64,000 bases of DNA from an uncultured Microscilla sp. GTDB lineage: Bacteria > Bacteroidota > Bacteroidia > Cytophagales > Microscillaceae. Where the stretch lies: the NCBI RefSeq assembly GCF_947493425.1, contig NZ_CANLRP010000011.1, positions 1 through 64,000 of the forward strand, in the 5' to 3' direction. Positions within the stretch are counted from its first letter, which is position 1; each line of letters begins with the position of its first letter. The notes beneath the pieces are model-generated. The model had not been told where the DNA came from. It worked only from the letters and a program-made list of their open reading frames with translations, and did no database searches. This document shows positions 34,402 to 41,388 of the stretch, piece after piece. Position numbers and translations under genes: made by a program.

Positions 34402-35640
34402 ATGAGAATTGATAAAATTCGCCTCAAAAACTTTAGATGTTATGAGGAAACCGAAATTGAGTTTCACCCTAACTTCAACATTGTCATTGGTATCAATGGT
34501 ACCGGAAAAACTGCTGTGCTGGAAGCATTGACAGTAGCTGCAGGGTCGTTTTTTTTGGGCATCGATTACGCCGAAAACCGCCACATTCGCCCCGAAGATA
34601 TCAGAGTATTAAGTACCGAGTTTGACATTAACGAACAGTTTCCGGTAGAAGTAGAAACCTGGGGGGTGATTAATGGGCAGGAAATCAGTTGGCTCAGAGA
34701 ACTGACTGGTCCCAAAAACAAGACGACTTACGTAAAAGCCCTCAAAATAAAAGAACTTGCCAAAGAAATTCAGAGCCGGGTACGGGCAGGCGAAAACGTA
34801 AACCTGCCAATGGTTGCTTACTACTCTACCGAACGCCTTTGGAAAGAACGTTCTGATACGACTAAAATCAGTGGTTCGCGCCTCAAAGATGGCTACTACA
34901 ATGGTTTGAAAGCTACCTCAAACAACAAGTTTTTCACCAAGTGGTTTGAAAAAGAGGAAATGGTAGTTTTGCAACAACGCAAAGAATCGGTAGGGCTTCA
35001 GGTGGTGCGCAAAACAGTAAGTAATTGTGTGGATGGCTGCGAAAATGTATACTTCGATTTTAACCGCCGCGAGTTGATTATGGAGTACAACGATGGGCGA
35101 AAATTGCCATTTAAATATTTGAGTGATGGGGTACGTAACACACTTGCTACAGTGGCTGATATTGCTTTTCGTTGTGCAATGCTAAACCCTCACCTGGGCG
35201 AAGATGCGGCTCAATTGACCGAAGGTTTGGTGTTGATTGACGAACTGGACTTACACTTGCACCCCTCCTGGCAAAAAGAAATTGTTAATAATCTAAAAAC
35301 CTCATTCCCTAAAATTCAATTCATTGTCACTACCCACTCTCCCCTGATTTTGAGTACAGTACAAGACCGTATTGTAACAATGGTAGATGGCAAAGCTTAC
35401 TATAGTGTAAATACCTATGGGCGCACTGCCAATGATGTGTTGCGTAATGTAATGGCTACCCCCGAACGCATAGAAGATGTACAAGACAAGCTAGACTTAT
35501 ATTTTGAACTGATTGAAGTGGGTGAAGGCTTGAGCGAAAATGCGATGAACCTGCGCAAACAACTCGAAGAAGCCATTGGAAACGATGACCCGGAGTTGGC
35601 AAGAGCCGACGTATTGCTGGCATTTTATGAAGACGAATAA
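34402..35640 (+). CDS. ptuA: Septu-type ATPase (PtuA-like)
   Basis: A 412-residue ABC/SMC-like AAA protein. RLKNFRCYEETEIEF at the N-terminus, Walker A GINGTGKT (30-37), the ABC-like signature YLSDGVRNTLATVAD (near 237), Walker B VLIDELDLHLHP (near 275-286) and TTHSPLIL (H-loop) are intact, so ATP hydrolysis looks possible. The next gene is a TIGR02646-type HNH protein. This pairing matches the Septu (PtuA/PtuB) anti-phage system, in which the ATPase forms a complex with the nuclease. It is shorter than the common PtuA proteins of about 500-600 residues. No retron reverse transcriptase is nearby. Assignment to Septu rests on the pairing and motifs, not on a search. Confidence 0.75.
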   Translation: MRIDKIRLKNFRCYEETEIEFHPNFNIVIGINGTGKTAVLEALTVAAGSFFLGIDYAENRHIRPEDIRVLSTEFDINEQFPVEVETWGVINGQEISWLRELTGPKNKTTYVKALKIKELAKEIQSRVRAGENVNLPMVAYYSTERLWKERSDTTKISGSRLKDGYYNGLKATSNNKFFTKWFEKEEMVVLQQRKESVGLQVVRKTVSNCVDGCENVYFDFNRRELIMEYNDGRKLPFKYLSDGVRNTLATVADIAFRCAMLNPHLGEDAAQLTEGLVLIDELDLHLHPSWQKEIVNNLKTSFPKIQFIVTTHSPLILSTVQDRIVTMVDGKAYYSVNTYGRTANDVLRNVMATPERIEDVQDKLDLYFELIEVGEGLSENAMNLRKQLEEAIGNDDPELARADVLLAFYEDE

Positions 35641-35758
35641 TATTCGTATATTTGAACTTGCAGCCTAATTATATTTAACTATTTTACGTCCACCTCCCAG
35701 GTGATTGGTTGAGCCAATTAGCAGGTGTAGGACTTACAATTTTTCTGCATCAAACTGT

Positions 35759-36442
35759 ATGAGATACATTCAAAAAGGACCTGAACCTGAGTCACTTACA
35801 AACTTCAAAGGTTTAAAGCACAAAAACTGGAAACCTTCTTATGATGTATTGCCAGACGAGGTCATCAAAGACATCATCAACTCTTTGTTATACTATCAGG
35901 GTGGGCTTTGTTGCTATTGTCAGGTAGAAATCAACCAACAAACCTCACGCCTGATACATTTTCACTCTCAACAATACTTTAAAAAAGAGGAACTCAATTA
36001 CGAAAATTTGTTTTTATCCTGCAGTACATCTGAAGGTATGCCTCCTCAGTACCAACATTGTGCTGCGCATAAAGATGAAGCCATTATTCCTAAATTTATG
36101 GACGATACCCGTTGTAACTCTTACTTTAAGTATAACACTTTGGGCGAAGTAGTACCAGTAAACGCATATGGGTTACGCACCATCAAACAAATTCAGCTCA
36201 ACATGAACAAGCTGTCGCCCAGCGAAAAAACGGTGTTTAATACTATAGAAGTGCTCAACCTAAATGCCAGTAAACTTAAAGAACAACGCAAAGCCATTAT
36301 TACTGAACTTGCCAAGGTACTGCGCAAGGTAAAAGACAAAGAAAAAATCAAGCACGCGATGGCAGTGTACCAAAAACGCGACAAAAATGGGCGTTACCCA
36401 CGCTTTGCTGGAGTGGTTTTGTCTTATTTGAGTAGTTTATAA
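35759..36442 (+). CDS. ptuB: Septu-type HNH nuclease (PtuB-like)
   Basis: A 227-residue protein. An in-frame TTG at 35705 would add 18 residues, but MRYIQKGPEP is the natural TIGR02646 start and the ATG at 35759 is preferred. Features: zinc ligands in GGLCCYCQVEI, a histidine-strand SRLIHFHSQQYF, NLFLSC with QHCAAHKDE, and a helical C-terminus with LNLNASKLKEQR. The usual family motif there is an IEHF-type Glu-His, whereas here it is IHF, so the Glu is replaced by Ile. The nuclease could still be active if another residue supplies the base, or it may be weakened. The ATPase gene ends 118 bp upstream. Confidence 0.78.
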   Translation: MRYIQKGPEPESLTNFKGLKHKNWKPSYDVLPDEVIKDIINSLLYYQGGLCCYCQVEINQQTSRLIHFHSQQYFKKEELNYENLFLSCSTSEGMPPQYQHCAAHKDEAIIPKFMDDTRCNSYFKYNTLGEVVPVNAYGLRTIKQIQLNMNKLSPSEKTVFNTIEVLNLNASKLKEQRKAIITELAKVLRKVKDKEKIKHAMAVYQKRDKNGRYPRFAGVVLSYLSSL

Positions 36443-36751
36443 ATACACTTGTTATTTTAGACATTGACGGGGTGATAAACTGCCAGCAAGCACCTACTCA
36501 CCCCTTGTTAACTTCCTTTCTGATATACTCTTTTTCCGAATTTAAGTGTATACATGCTTAATATTATACTAAAGCAATACCCTCTCAAAACCATTCTTAC
36601 TTTTTCGTGACAAACAGTGTTTGATGTAGTAAAGCAATGTCACATTTTTAAAGAAAATGATGTTAGACAAGGACTTTATGACCAAATCAAAGGTTCCACA
36701 AATCAAACAGGTATTGAACAGATAAATACCACTTGACAATTATTTAGAAAA
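36443..36751. other. Intergenic, nothing specific seen
   Basis: About 310 bp after the PtuB-like gene. It shares a short TTTAAGTGTATACA-like string with the area near 27520, probably chance. No gene, promoter or terminator that I would claim. Confidence 0.4.
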
Positions 36752-37711
36752 ATGAAGCAAAAAAAACTGTTCTACGGGCATTATTTCATTGTATTTTGCT
36801 TGTTCTTCAACCTCGCCTTGTCCAAGCCTACTCAAGCCCAACCTAACCTCAACGAAGGGGTTGGTGGCACTATAGGTGTTTCACTTTCGCTGGGCTCGCA
36901 CCAAAACTCACTGGGTGTGGTGTTCAAAGCCTATTACTTTTATGAACAAGTCCAATTTAACTTCCAAACCCGATGGCGATACAATGTAACTACTTATGGC
37001 CCTCCCCGTTTGCTACCTGGCATGGAGGTACAAACCAACTATGGGCTCCTGTTTGGCTGGGGTAAACAAACAGAGGTACAAGCACACACTTTTTTACTGC
37101 CTTTTGGCAACCAAATGAAACGACTCAATGCTTTGGGGTATGTGTTTAATGTGTATCACGACAAAATTAAAACTTCGCAAACTACCGGAACTATTGCTTT
37201 TCAGGCAAACCGACTTTGGCTCGTAACAGAAAATGATGCTTTGGGAGATATGGCGGTAGACAAGTTTAGAACCGGAGGGGTGTGGATCGCTTACCGTGTT
37301 CAAAATACAATGATAGCACTCAATACCCGGTTTTGGACAGGTAATTCAGGGCGAACCCCAGTCATTGAAAACTCCCACTACCCCGCACAATACGGCTACC
37401 GGGATATGTCAAATGCTATGTATGGCAGGTTTTCGCACGGTATTTTAACCATGCAAGTATTGCAGGCTTTACCTTATGGACAAATAATAGGGGCTGAAGT
37501 TGGGTTGGATGCAGAAATAATCAGGCATTTTCTTCAGAATAAACTGATACATGACTTGTATTTTGTACCTAGTAAGTGGAACCCTTCTAAAAACCCGCAT
37601 GTACCCATGATAGATGCTAATGGGTTGCCTTATACCTACCAGCTCAACCAACGCATTAAACCCAGCCAGGGTGTATTGCACCTTACCCTTAATCCTTGCC
37701 TATTCTATTGA
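36752..37711 (+). CDS. Secreted Ntox23-like protein
   Basis: A 319-residue exported protein with a signal peptide (YFIVFCLFFNLALSKPTQAQ, about 1-28). The mature domain begins with GVGGTIGVSLSLG and a series of beta strands, followed by the strings TENDALGD, DKFRTGGVWIAYR, FWTGN, PAQYGYRDMS, YGRFSHGIL, LPYGQ, GLDAEIIRHFLQNKLIHDLYF and NPHVPMIDANG. This pattern matches Bacteroidota proteins annotated as polymorphic toxin type 23 (Ntox23). The name is a computational prediction and toxicity is untested. No secretion marker domain or immunity gene is seen beside it. It may be a surface or periplasmic factor, and the defence-like neighbour may be accidental. Confidence 0.6.
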   Translation: MKQKKLFYGHYFIVFCLFFNLALSKPTQAQPNLNEGVGGTIGVSLSLGSHQNSLGVVFKAYYFYEQVQFNFQTRWRYNVTTYGPPRLLPGMEVQTNYGLLFGWGKQTEVQAHTFLLPFGNQMKRLNALGYVFNVYHDKIKTSQTTGTIAFQANRLWLVTENDALGDMAVDKFRTGGVWIAYRVQNTMIALNTRFWTGNSGRTPVIENSHYPAQYGYRDMSNAMYGRFSHGILTMQVLQALPYGQIIGAEVGLDAEIIRHFLQNKLIHDLYFVPSKWNPSKNPHVPMIDANGLPYTYQLNQRIKPSQGVLHLTLNPCLFY

Positions 37712-37812
37712 TATCTTCTCGAAATAAGCTATAAACCAGATAAAATTGTAATTTTAAAGGTTGAAAATCAAAAAAATCGCCAGCTGACTACGTATTTAGT
37801 TGTCAAAATGTT

Positions 37813-37820
37813 TATTTTTG
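37813..37820 (+). promoter_or_regulatory. Possible -7 box of the TonB-like gene
   Basis: TATTTTTG matches TAnnTTTG, 50 bp upstream of ATG 37870. The -33 partner is not convincing. Confidence 0.3.
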
Positions 37821-37869
37821 TGCAGATAAATGATGTTATTTTTTTATTAATTACTCTAAACAACCCCAT

Positions 37870-38244
37870 ATGAACTTTAAAAAGTATCTTTTCATATTAC
37901 CCCTTCTAATGTTTACCTTCATCTCATACCAAGGTATTAGTCAAGACAAAATATATAAAATGGCTCAAAAAGCTCCCAAACCCCGCACTGGGCTAGAGGC
38001 CTTTCATGACTATGTGAGCAAAAATGTGCAAAGGCATAAAAAAGGAGTTACAGGAAATGTGTTTGTACAGTTTGTAGTCGAAAAAGATGGAAAGTTAAGT
38101 AATATCAAAGTATTAAAAGGATTAGGAGGTGCAGCCTGTAATAACGCTGTCATCAAAGCATTGCAAGGAGCCCCTCGCTGGTACCCAGGCAAACAAAATG
38201 GTAAGCCAGTAAGGGTAAAAAAAATACTTGCAGTAAAAATCTAG
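37870..38244 (+). CDS. TonB C-terminal-domain protein
   Basis: A 124-residue exported protein with a signal segment (YLFILPLLMFTFISYQGISQ) and a TonB/TolA C-terminal-like domain (about 50-124: GVTGNVFVQFVVEKDGKLSN, RWYPGKQNGKPVRVKK). It lacks the long proline-rich periplasmic region and the N-terminal membrane anchor of energy-transducing TonB, so a role as a minimal periplasmic binding domain is more likely than complete energy transduction. It stands alone and ends at a strong bidirectional terminator. Confidence 0.7.
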   Translation: MNFKKYLFILPLLMFTFISYQGISQDKIYKMAQKAPKPRTGLEAFHDYVSKNVQRHKKGVTGNVFVQFVVEKDGKLSNIKVLKGLGGAACNNAVIKALQGAPRWYPGKQNGKPVRVKKILAVKI

Positions 38245-38269
38245 TTTAGAGACCACACATCATTAGTGC

Positions 38270-38311
38270 AAAAAAGCCTGAAGCTGTTACAAAACAACTT
38301 CAGGCTTTTTT
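38270..38311. terminator. Bidirectional terminator between convergent genes
   Basis: Perfect 14-bp stem (AAAAAAGCCTGAAG at 38270-38283, CTTCAGGCTTTTTT at 38298-38311) with A- and T-runs on either side. It serves the TonB-like gene on the plus strand and the DUF1684 gene on the minus strand. Confidence 0.85.
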
Positions 38312-38337
38312 AGCTATAGCTTCCTTAGGCCTACTCT

Positions 38338-38949
38338 CTAATGCTTTTCGGCCTTTTCGCCTGCTCTCACCGCTACTTCCATGTGGTTTTCCTGAGGGGG
38401 CATGGGGCATACATAAGATTCATTATAAGCACAGTAAGGGTTGTATGCCTGGTTAAAGTCCAAAATCACGTTGGCCTCGTTGCCGTTTACCAAGGGGACA
38501 TCCAAATACCTACCTGCACCATAAGTTTCTTCCCCAGTGGTTTGGTCAGTAAATGCTATAAACAGTATTTTATCTTTGGGCTCTTTTTTCAACACCAATA
38601 AGCGATGTTTTTTGCCTAATAAGTTAAACGCAACATAGCCATACTTTATATAGCTTTCGTTTTTACCACTGCTGGTAGGCATTTCCAACATTTCAGGTTT
38701 AGGGCTTGCTTCTAAAGTAGCACGCACCCGATACCCTACATCAGGTATATAATAATGTAAGCCGTGAAAAGCCTTTTTATCTTTGATTGGTGAGTCTTTA
38801 CCACTTTCAAAATACTCATCTTTTGCTTGCCGTGCCTCCATTATTCTGGTTACATAATCTTTAGACACTTTCTTTTTGTCAGTACTTGAAAAAGAATACA
38901 CCAGGCTAATCACCACAACAACACCTACAATCCAATATATTTTTCTCAT
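38338..38949 (-). CDS. DUF1684-family protein
   Basis: A 203-residue protein with a membrane-anchoring N-terminus (WIVGVVVVISLVYSFSS), no cleavage site that I can see. The body matches DUF1684: YYIPDVGYRVRATLEA, GRYLDVP, NVILDFNQAYNPYCAYNESYVCPMPPQENH (about 160-190), ending VRAGEKAEKH. This region with Cys pairs and aromatic residues is strongly conserved in the family, which has no firmly known function. It lies 19 bp from the radC stop, so it may be co-transcribed with radC and rpsT. Confidence 0.8.
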   Translation of the reverse strand: MRKIYWIVGVVVVISLVYSFSSTDKKKVSKDYVTRIMEARQAKDEYFESGKDSPIKDKKAFHGLHYYIPDVGYRVRATLEASPKPEMLEMPTSSGKNESYIKYGYVAFNLLGKKHRLLVLKKEPKDKILFIAFTDQTTGEETYGAGRYLDVPLVNGNEANVILDFNQAYNPYCAYNESYVCPMPPQENHMEVAVRAGEKAEKH

Positions 38950-38968
38950 TGTTTTTCTTATTTCAAAT

Positions 38969-39742
38969 TTACATCATGCCCTCATCGGCAAAACTGTAAT
39001 AATTGTAATCGGTAAAAATCATGTGATCTAATACAGGTATTTCAAGCATTTTACCTGCTTCGGCCAGCTTACGGGTAAGTCCTATGTCTGCCTGACTAGG
39101 CTGTAGGTTACCCGAAGGGTGATTGTGTATCACAATGATGGATGAAGCCAATGCCTCTATTGCTTTTTTAAAAATAACCTTAGGATCAGCAATGGTACCC
39201 GACACTCCACCAGAGCTTATCTGTTCTTTTTTTATTACTATATTTGATTTATTGAGCATCACTGCCCAAAACTCTTCGTGTCCCAGGTCCATTAAATGAG
39301 GAGCAATGAGGTCGTACACGTTTTTTGATGAGGTAATGCGTGGTTTACGGCTTGGCTCACTTTCTTTGCGTCTGCGCCCTAGTTCCAACGCACTTATGAT
39401 AGAAATAGCTTTGGCTTCTCCTATTCCCTTAAATTTCTTCAGGTCTTTGATACTAAGTTTGGCAAGGTCGTTCAGGTTATTGCCTACACTGGTGAGTATT
39501 TGTTTGGCAAGATCTACTGCACTTAACGACACCGTGCCCGAACCAATCAATATTGCGATAAGTTCAGCATCGGAAAGTGAGTGTTTGCCTTTAAGCAATA
39601 ACTTTTCTCGTGGACGGTCTTCTTCTGCCCAACGGGGAATTTGTAAACGACCTGCCTCCAAAAACGACTCTTCGCTATTGACTGTTTTATCAACCGTTTG
39701 ATCGTCGTTGTTGTTTGCCTGAGACGAAACAATATCTTGCAT
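38969..39742 (-). CDS. radC: RadC / JAB-domain DNA repair-associated protein
   Basis: About 257 residues from ATG 39742; a TTG 27 bp further upstream is in frame but not preferred. HhH region with LSIKDLKKFKGIGEAKAISII (about 95-115) and the JAMM/JAB metal motif IVIHNHPSGNLQPSQADIGLT (His-x-His with downstream Asp, about 205-225), so a metal-dependent fold is intact. Despite the name, the family's repair role is doubtful, and other RadC-like proteins occur on mobile DNA. It lies between DUF1684 and rpsT on the minus strand. Confidence 0.88.
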   Translation of the reverse strand: MQDIVSSQANNNDDQTVDKTVNSEESFLEAGRLQIPRWAEEDRPREKLLLKGKHSLSDAELIAILIGSGTVSLSAVDLAKQILTSVGNNLNDLAKLSIKDLKKFKGIGEAKAISIISALELGRRRKESEPSRKPRITSSKNVYDLIAPHLMDLGHEEFWAVMLNKSNIVIKKEQISSGGVSGTIADPKVIFKKAIEALASSIIVIHNHPSGNLQPSQADIGLTRKLAEAGKMLEIPVLDHMIFTDYNYYSFADEGMM

Positions 39743-39786
39743 AGTATGTAAAGCCTTTGTTTGAGGCAAGTTACAGAATTAGGCAT

Positions 39787-39820
39787 AAAAAAAAGCCATA
39801 CATTACAAAATATACGGCTT
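39787..39820 (-). terminator. Terminator of rpsT
   Basis: On the minus strand a GCC...GGC stem (39795-39818) with a T-run ends the rpsT transcript before radC. The stem contains a few mismatches and G-U pairs. Confidence 0.6.
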
Positions 39821-39859
39821 CACCTCATCTTTTGGGAAGTAATTTGCTACTAATTCATA

Positions 39860-40114
39860 TTAACCCAAAGCACTTACTTGTTTGGTAAGTTTAGATTTTT
39901 GGTTAGCAGCTTTATTTTTGTGAATCACGTTTTTACGGGCTAGTTTGTCTAATTGAGAACTAGCTGTTTTTAAAAGAGTTTCAGCTTCAGATTTCTCTTT
40001 AGTAGCGTTCAACTGCTTTAAAGTAGCACGTAATTGCTTTACTTGGTAACGATTTCTTAATCGTTTTTTTTCGTTTGCTCTAATTCTCTTAAGAGCTGAT
40101 TTATGATTTGCCAT
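39860..40114 (-). CDS. rpsT: 30S ribosomal protein S20
   Basis: 84 residues, standard for S20. It opens with MANHKSALKRIRANEKKRLRN, typical of bS20, and stays strongly basic throughout with the three-helix pattern, ending KSKLTKQVSALG. It binds 16S rRNA in the 30S body. The promoter at 40172-40202 is the best -33/-7 match in the window, consistent with high expression. Confidence 0.95.
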   Translation of the reverse strand: MANHKSALKRIRANEKKRLRNRYQVKQLRATLKQLNATKEKSEAETLLKTASSQLDKLARKNVIHKNKAANQKSKLTKQVSALG

Positions 40115-40171
40115 ACTTCACTAAATTCTTTTCGTTTATATCTATGGTTCTGCTTTTCAAAAAAAGAGACG

Positions 40172-40202
40172 CAAATTTATAAGTAAATATTGAGTTATTC
40201 AA
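40172..40202 (-). promoter_or_regulatory. Promoter of rpsT
   Basis: On the minus strand TTG (40202-40200), a 20-bp spacer and TAAATTTG (40179-40172) match the consensus exactly at the -7 box. The predicted leader is about 50 nt. Confidence 0.65.
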
Positions 40203-40730
40203 GGTTGTGCTACAATTTTAATAGTAATTTTTTAGACCAACACTCATTTATCACTATTCACAGGAGTAGTATTGTATTTAAGGTCTTAATATATCTGCCC
40301 CAAAAACACTTCCCCCTCAACTTCAGTCTTTTACTACCCAACCTATTATTGATTTCAATTAAATTTCCAAAAAAACGTATGAAGGCTTTTCAATGCTTGA
40401 TGTAATATATAAACAGTAAATAGTAATTTTCATAAAAAAAATTCAAATTTTCATATTACACTCACTTAGTTGTATTATTTAAATGTTAATATTATCAAAT
40501 TATCATATAATATTACCAGGCTATAGTATTTTGTTTTTTAGTTTAGCTATAAATCTGCCTAAAAACAAAAAGCTTATTTGTAAAGTACAAAACAGCTTCT
40601 TCATATTACTCCGATATTGCATTTATTAGAAAAATACAATCAACACCCCCTATTTTCTTAGTTATGTGCAAATAAAGGACTATTAACAAAAAAATATACT
40701 TAAAAATTTCACAAAACACATCAAGCTTTA
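40203..40730. other. Very AT-rich intergenic stretch
   Basis: About 530 bp between rpsT and the phasin-like gene. I see no ORF or hairpin that merits a call apart from the promoter near 40731. Confidence 0.5.
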
Positions 40731-40738
40731 TACATTTG
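40707..40738 (+). promoter_or_regulatory. Promoter of the phasin-like gene
   Basis: TTTC (40707-40710), a 20-bp spacer and TACATTTG (40731-40738) resemble the -33/-7 pair, 30 bp upstream of ATG 40768. The -33 is imperfect. Confidence 0.5.
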
Positions 40739-40767
40739 TACAAAGAAGTTAAAAAAGGTATTTTGCT

Positions 40768-41319
40768 ATGAATAATACAAAAACAAAATCTCAAAAGTCT
40801 TCAAAAGTTGAAGCTACTCAAGAAGCTGCACAAACTCGTACCCGTGAGGTTTTCGAAACTTTTGTAAACGCTCAAACTCAGTTAATGACTAACTTTGTTG
40901 AAGCTGCTAAAAAAGTTCAGAAAACTGTTGAAGGAACTGACGCTGCACAAAAAGCAAACGAATTGTACAAAGATTGGTCTGAAAAGCAAAAATCAATTGT
41001 AGATTCTATGGTTGACACTGCTAAAGGTCAATTGAAATTAGACGATGCTCCTGACTTTTTGAAAGAGTGGGTTGAGTCTCAAGAAAAATTTGCGCAGAAT
41101 GTATATGAGTATATGCGTTCTTCTTCTGACAAAGTAGCTAATACTGACTTCATCGAACTATACAAAGTGAACATGAACAAGGTATATGACAACTTTGAGT
41201 CTATGTACAATCATATGACTGAGCAATTTGGCAAGCCTTTCAGCGAAATGAAGTTTATTCCTGAAGATGCTGTAAAGAAAATGGTAGAAATGTGGAAACC
41301 TATCTACTCTTTGAACTAA
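40768..41319 (+). CDS. Phasin-like granule-associated protein
   Basis: A 183-residue, helical, highly charged protein without a signal peptide. The pattern FETFVNAQTQLMTNFVEAAKKVQKT, then WVESQEKFAQNVYEYM and FESMYNHMTEQFGKPFSE, resembles phasins, the small proteins that coat polyhydroxyalkanoate granules, or PhaE-like helical proteins. Codons are strongly biased to T-ending forms (GCT, GAA, ACT, GTT), unlike several neighbours, which suggests high expression. No PHA synthase is visible in the window. If the cell makes no granules, it may be a different coiled-coil protein. Confidence 0.6.
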   Translation: MNNTKTKSQKSSKVEATQEAAQTRTREVFETFVNAQTQLMTNFVEAAKKVQKTVEGTDAAQKANELYKDWSEKQKSIVDSMVDTAKGQLKLDDAPDFLKEWVESQEKFAQNVYEYMRSSSDKVANTDFIELYKVNMNKVYDNFESMYNHMTEQFGKPFSEMKFIPEDAVKKMVEMWKPIYSLN

Positions 41320-41354
41320 GCCATTATTAAAGCTCACAGACATTCATTATCATG

Positions 41355-41388
41355 GGTGGAGGCAATTAAGCCTTCACCTATTTTTTTT
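41355..41388 (+). terminator. Terminator of the phasin-like gene
   Basis: GGTGGAGGC (41355-41363) and GCCTTCACC (41370-41378) form a 9-bp stem with one G-U pair, then eight Ts (41381-41388). The right arm overlaps the end of the convergent LRR-Sel1 gene. Confidence 0.7.

Noticed and set aside
36443-36751. Shared TTTAAGTGTATACA-like string with 27520
   Set aside because: The match is short and not bounded by repeated ends, so it may be chance.
40203-40405. A short plus-strand open frame near rpsT
   Set aside because: It lies in very AT-rich DNA overlapping the rpsT promoter area and has no recognisable start region or family.
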